NCBI RefSeq assembly: GCF_000165425.1
Contig: NW_001799466.1
Location: 392,851 to 456,850, forward strand
Direction: 5' to 3'
DNA: 64,000 nt
Source of the DNA: Paramecium tetraurelia
Taxonomy: Eukaryota; Ciliophora; Oligohymenophorea; Peniculida; Parameciidae
The notes under the pieces are model-generated. The model did not search any database, had not been told where the DNA came from, and saw only the letters and a program-made list of their open reading frames with translations. Shown one piece after another: positions 58,401 to 64,000 of the stretch (positions within the stretch are counted from its first letter, which is position 1; each line of letters starts with the position of its first letter). Made by a program: the position numbers and the translations under genes.

Positions 58401-61400
58401 TTAGTTAAGTTTTCTTGGTTGAAAATGAATTTACATTTAATATTGAAATTTTATTTAGAAGTAAATTTGCGCCTAAAAGATTGCTCTAAGAGAATTCTAG
58501 TATATTTAATGGATAAAATGTCGAAATATTATAGAAATTAGAATTAGCAAAGAAAATCTCATTATAATCCACAATTTTTATAATTCCTGATAATATAATA
58601 CCTTCAATTTAAAATCCTTTCATCTCTAACTTGCATCCAATGATATTTATAATAGCATTATCTGAGATTACTTTTTAGATTTCTATAGGATTAAGAGTTC
58701 CAATCGATTGTAAGTACAAAAAGAGTGCGGTATCAGTTTAACTAATATGTAAGTTCTAAATTGACACTTAATCCATAATCAGCATTTTCAAAATCGAACT
58801 CTAAATAAAGCAATTGATTCACAAGAGAAAAGCAATTCTGAGCATATATCTTGTTTAATAATATGTCATTCTTAGTAGGGGATGGATAAATTGAAAAAAT
58901 CGCAGATGATAGTTTATCTTAGACATCCTTCAAAGTTAGATTTTCAATCTCCACAGCTAATAAGCTCCCCTTAGCATTGATAGTAATTGCTCCATCTACC
59001 TAAGATGATGAAATAGATTAAGTCTAAGCATTTGGGATATCACAATTTTTAATAATTACAATTCCATTACCTTATAAATTGATGTTAAAAATTAAGCTAC
59101 TCGCTGCAATTATATTACTAAATAAACCATTAGCGAAATTCAATTATGTAGATGTAATCTATAGAGCTCCACCTATTGTTTCAATATTAAATGCATTCTT
59201 AATTATCTAAGTAATTTCGTTTTAGGTGTATTAATTTGAAATTTACACTTGATAATATTTGCTCCATATTTCAGCCTCAAGGTAGTTATGATTTAAAGTT
59301 TAGAAGGTTTCAAAAGTAATAGTATTTGAAAAGATGGAAATGAATGAACTGGATGAATTAGTCAGAGCATTGGAAGAGCATATTATATTTGTCATAATTA
59401 TTTTTCCTTATACAGAATTGATAAGAATAAGGCTGGCATAATTATCAGAAGGATCAGTTAAGTATTAATGAAACATATTTTCTTTAAAATTTACATTGTT
59501 CATAGATAAGATTTGAGTTTTTTCAGAGTAAATTTAAATTAAGGAATAATATAAACCTAATTTTTATTTTATTAGAATATTTCCTAGAAAAGTGACATGA
59601 CTAATCACTATAGATTCTATTGCATTAAAGTTAATCAAAGGATTAGATTGAATAGAGATAATAGATTAATCTATGCTAAATTAATTTATAATCTAAATTT
59701 ATTAAAAAATTAAGTTAGAGAATCCTGATACTAATAGTAATTGTGAACTTATTTAATTATTTTGCAAACAACCAAACTTGATTGCAACTTTTTCTTATTA
59801 ATTCTAATTCTCATATAGCATGTTTTCTACTCTTATTATAGGAGTAGCAAATATAGAAAAAAATCTCACATCATAGGTGTTTTTCAATTCGATATTATTG
59901 ATTTATAAAGTATAACAAGTCAATTTAAGAAGAAACTAATAATGATCTTCAGGATCTTGAATATTGTTCTCAAAGAGAAAATCTTCTAACTTTATATTCA
60001 CATTATTGTTTTCATACTTTACTTCTGTAATAAAAGCAGAGAAATTTGAAACTTGATTTTCTAAAATGATAAAATTATTTATCCTAATTTCTGAATCCAT
60101 AAATGTAGTTGCTAATGAAACCAAAAATTACGTATCTTTTAAAAGATTCTCCTTCAATATTATATCATGAAAATAGAAGCTTTTACTGAAAGAAATCATC
60201 CTACAACCATTAAGTGAACTTTTGGTAAGTGAAAATTTATTAACATTAATAGTTGAATTACCATTGCTGTTAAGGAAATTTGAGTCTTAAAAGAAAGAAT
60301 CCTTAATTTCTACATTATTTATAAATATATCTGCAAATTCATTGGAGTTTAAATTGATTGTTATGATTGATGAACTATAAAATTAGCATGTAGTAATTAT
60401 AAGACTATCAATTCTGATTAATCTACGCATATTCGAGAAATATAGTAAAGTTGAATTGTTAAAGATGCAATTGGACAGCTGTAAATTCTTTAAAGTAATA
60501 AGTTCACCTTCATCGGAACTTATGATTGAAAAAATGAGAGAATTTTTAATTATCAAGTCAAAAATATTAACATTGTTCAAATCAAATTTGAGGAAGTTAT
60601 CACTTGACCATTATAACTTTATAGGATTGGTGCGATCAGAATAAAAGTTTGTATCAATAATATCAAAATCTATAGATTACCCTCTATTCTGAAATACGAA
60701 TTCTAATCTATTTCTTATTAGAAAGAGTACTTAAGAGATTGTAACTTAATCAAAATACAACACCTTTAATTACAGTACTAAGAGGAAGGGTTGTGTTAAT
60801 TATCCCTCTATTCTCATCTTTGATCACTTAGATAGAGAATACTTTTTCTCTAAATTAATTTATAAAAATATAATCTGTAACCCTCCACGATCCACAAATT
60901 TCGTTGAATAGTAAGATTAATGTAATTTTTTTTAGTCCTATTTCATTAAAATACTTGTAATTAAATCTATATTCCAAATAGTAATCAAGGGGCACAACGT
61001 TTAACATTCTAAAAGTCTCGCAAACAAATTCAACCTAAATTATAATCGCTCATTACTTGGTACTCAAAATTGTAATCACAATTATCATTAAGACAATACG
61101 ATGCGATTTGGAAATTTGGATCAATTACAATTTATGCTAAGGGAACCTGTTTATAGGCATTTCATAAGTGTATATTTAATTATCTGTTGTTATTTTAAAA
61201 ATTGGGTTTATTTTCTATTAGAATTAATAATATAATACTTCTATTTCTTCACTTGATCTATATTCACATGTTTAACATAGTGAAGGACATTCCATACACT
61301 TACCCTCAATTTGTCCTCTTTACCGGTACTTGTAATAGTTCAAACCGCATTTTTAACAAGCAAAAAAGAATTAAGGGGGTTTTACATTTTTCTAGCATAT

Positions 61401-63882
61401 TTAACAATTCGAGTCACAATATTCGTGGCATTAATTTTAAATAATGTCGTAGCCATCGAAGCATTACACAACATAATTCTTACTAAGAGTAATTATTAAT
61501 TCATAAGAAAAATTTTTAATTTGAAGGAATTGAATTCTGAAGCTTTGAATCAACCATTTCCAAGGTTCAACATTCTTTGAATACCATTAAATACATGTTT
61601 TGGAATATTATATCAAAGTGCATTCAGTACAAATTCCTGTAAATGCAGACGCTGAATATCCATCTTCACAAATTATACATTTTATTATTAATTCTGGAGT
61701 TTATATACATTATTTGCATTTATACATGTGTTTTTGACAATTTATAATTTCTGGGGCAATACTGAAATCATCTATTGATGATAATGTACAAATTTCTTAA
61801 CCATCAAATGCAATATATGATCTAAGACAATTTGAGATTGCAGGAATCTAATATAAACATTCCTCCTTTTCAAAGTTATAAATGAAACCATCATTACACT
61901 ATGAACAACCTGTTTTAATCTCTTCGCCAACAATAGAGTAGGAGAATCTTTAATTTAGAGTGGTAATTGAGTGATCATTGCCAAAATAATTGAAGCAATA
62001 TAAACAATATTTTATCATACATAGAGTACATTTTAATTCAAAATTTAAAAAATAAGGAGGTAGGCAATACTATTGCGAACCTAACGGTGGTATTGTTAGA
62101 GATACAAATTTACCAATGGTCGATAATGATTAGTCATCCCCACATTTATAATAACTTAAGGAGTTTCCATCAAAATTATAACAAGAATCTGAATCCTAGA
62201 ACTATTGCGATATATTTCCATCTTCGTCTGAATATATCGATGTCTTACAATAAAGCATATTTAGCCATTCCTTAGGATTCTATAAACACTCAAGACATGT
62301 GAGTACATTTTCAGAAATCGTTGATGGACTAGTTAGATAATAATACAAAAATACCATCTGAAACATTGATCTTCAAATTAAAAATATCCATATTTACAAT
62401 TTGAAGTAGGAACTTCTTCTGGAATTATGATACTTAAATTAAGACTCTAGTAAGTTAAGCATTCGTTTTCCATATCAATAGTACCATAATCACAGATGCA
62501 CTCCTTAAAATCTGGGTAATATCTTCTATTTGATGATTCGGCACAAGATAAACAATCAGACTTTGTTGGACCATCGCATTCCTTGCAAGTCCTATGACAT
62601 TTTTATCCCAGTTCTACATCCTCTACGCAATTAAAGAATTAAAAATCAAAAATCTGAATTTTTAATTAGTATGAATGAGTTTATAATAGATCTCCGTATT
62701 ACAATTTAAATTAAACCAAATTAAACTGTTTAACTTCTTAGTAAAATTCATACTTTTCTTATTCAGAAAAGCTAATTGAAATTTATATGGCAGTTTCCAA
62801 TTTCCTAACATTCAAATAATGCCATAGTTTTACATCACTGACAATATTAAAGGTCTCTTTGATTAAAAAGGGATCGTTTGAAAAATCAATATTTATTGAG
62901 GGAAATGTATAACTATATGTAGTTATAATGATCTAATTTCCTTTAGAGGATAACTTATAAGTTAGTGTAAAAGGGGATATATTGTCACCTGTCGTTTAAG
63001 AAACCTTAACATTTCCAGATAATTTTAAAAATTTAAAATGTACTGCATCAGCAAAGATTTGCACCTAATCAAATTTAATCCAACCTGAAAATAAGAATTC
63101 TAAACAATTTATTTATTAAGAAAGATAAAGAAATTCTTCTTACTATTATATCACTTAATTATTGATATTCGTATTTTCACTTGATTAACATCGACAATCA
63201 TCTAATTTGAAATTTTCAATATATGAAATTATAAAGTCACAATATTCTTCTACATTTAAATAATATCCTTGAGCAATGAGAACTTACCCAGGGAAATACG
63301 ATAATTTTCCATTTTATGAATTGTGAATTTATTAATTCTCATTTACTACCAAGTCTCCTCCAAAAATCAAATTTAATTGATCGTCATAAAATGGTAATTC
63401 AACCTGCATCTAGTGTATTTTAATCGTTTGCCCTTGTTCATAAAAATAAACATTTAATTTTTTTTGAAATGGGGATGTCTAAATTCCAACAAAAAACCAG
63501 ACATACTCATATTCACCCTCTATTGGCATCTCATAAATATGATCATCACCATTGTTATCTATAAATTGTAGATATTTTATTATAGAATTGGCTTCGTAAT
63601 TAAGACATTCATAGTAAATCAAGTTTATCCTTTATGTTGTTGGTTCTTGTGCATGATGTAAATGAAAGCAATTGCTATCTAAAATTCCAATTTATCCAAT
63701 TTTAACGATGGTGCTTAATGGAATATATCTACTCCACACACCGTATCCACTACAAGCAGTGTACATCTAACTTCTCGATAATGGGTAAACCTAGAATGGA
63801 TATTATGACAGCAAATAAGTAGTTTATATGCAATTTGCTACAGTAATCATTGTTACTAATTCAAGAGAAAATCTTTTGAACA
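55454..63882 (-). CDS. Giant surface membrane protein: Cys-rich, beta-helix and multi-span C-terminus
   Basis: ATG at 63882 (MFKRFSLELVTMITVANCI, signal peptide), TGA at 55454-55456, about 2780 residues. Introns recognised: 25 nt near 62348-62372, 22 nt near 61030-61052 and 25 nt near 56285-56310; others may exist. Order: a sheet-like N-terminal part; furin-like Cys repeats (KCHRTCKECDGPTKSDCLSC, CEYRSSEE); a long beta-helix of 20-25-residue coils from about 60600 to 57800 (LITLKNLQLSNCIFNNSTLL, RINNFIILENQVSNFSAFI); a Cys stalk (YVSGGCQTCQSEQGFY, GHLGGLCEECDKFNLRGDGQ); then several membrane helices (IKWIYGFVVPGSVLLVIILP, WKKTIIIIILIYF). This is the ciliate family of pectin-lyase-fold transmembrane proteins, thought to act at the cell surface. 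Ligands are unknown. Confidence 0.82.
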
Positions 63883-63924
63883 TATTCAATTTTTTAAAAT
63901 TATCAATAAATAAAATACAATCAC

Positions 63925-64000
63925 ATCACATCAAAATAAAAGCTTAAGCTTCGGCGCTGTCGGAATACATGCCTCCACAAGCTACGTCCTAACGTTGAGT
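63925..64000 (-). CDS. 3' end of a GC-richer gene, cut by the window edge
   Basis: From 63945 to the window end the base composition rises sharply (gcttcggcgctgtcggaata). On the minus strand the window edge starts inside a frame reading TQRQDVACGGMYSDSAEAQA, then FILM and TGA at about 63929-63931. Another minus frame (LNVRTQLVEACIPTAPKLKL) also closes with TGA nearby, so the frame is not certain. High GC in Paramecium often marks a highly expressed gene. The product cannot be named from so little. Confidence 0.4.

Overview
This window is macronuclear-type DNA from a ciliate, most probably Paramecium (P. tetraurelia-like). Three things show this. Real proteins run through TAA and TAG as glutamine and end only at TGA (ciliate nuclear code 6). 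The genes are interrupted by very small GT..AG introns of about 20-34 nt, mostly GTA...TAG. The DNA is about 70% AT, with genes on both strands and little space between them. Under the standard code every gene falls apart into short ORFs; all coordinates below come from reading with TGA as the only stop and removing the micro-introns by eye. No tRNA, rRNA, CRISPR or prokaryotic element was seen.

Region 1-26.5 kb holds ordinary, intron-bearing housekeeping and trafficking genes: a multi-span membrane protein (partial, left edge), cyclin, serine carboxypeptidase, SET/Rubisco-methyltransferase-like protein overlapping a coiled-coil gene by 4 nt, two paralogous SANT/Myb proteins, a pecanex-like membrane protein, an SPFH/stomatin protein, a Rab-like GTPase, an ABHD17-like hydrolase, a neutral-sphingomyelinase-like enzyme, a BORCS8-like protein, a SLC35B-type transporter with two apparent lesions, a GPI-ethanolamine-phosphate transferase, an orphan soluble protein, a Cache-domain membrane protein, and a second member of the first membrane-protein family. 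Several of these (SPFH, GTPase, hydrolase, sphingomyelinase, BORCS8-like, transporter, GPI enzyme) relate to membranes and trafficking, but the order gives no evidence of an operon; ciliate genes are transcribed singly.

Region 26.6-55.2 kb looks different: more AT-rich, almost intronless, rich in Gln/Asn/Lys, and made of fast-evolving genes. It holds gene relics, a Ulp1/SENP-like protease, a secreted ORF, a 1190-residue intronless protein with XK-related-like membrane modules, a small membrane protein, and a 16.4-kb intronless midasin-like reading frame (six AAA modules, a long strand-rich middle, a 36-bp tandem repeat coding Gln/Ser/Asn/Thr, and a VWA domain). A WWE-like ORF (divergent), a zinc-binding protein, an orphan ORF and a highly divergent alpha-type tubulin follow. 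The giant frame contains an assembly gap with a spurious duplication and GC-rich junk (40551-40978) and a one-base frame break inside the repeat array (about 36513).

Region 55.4-63.9 kb is one large surface-type membrane protein (cysteine-rich N-terminal part, beta-helix middle, cysteine-rich stalk, multi-span C-terminus). The right edge shows the GC-richer 3' end of another minus-strand gene.
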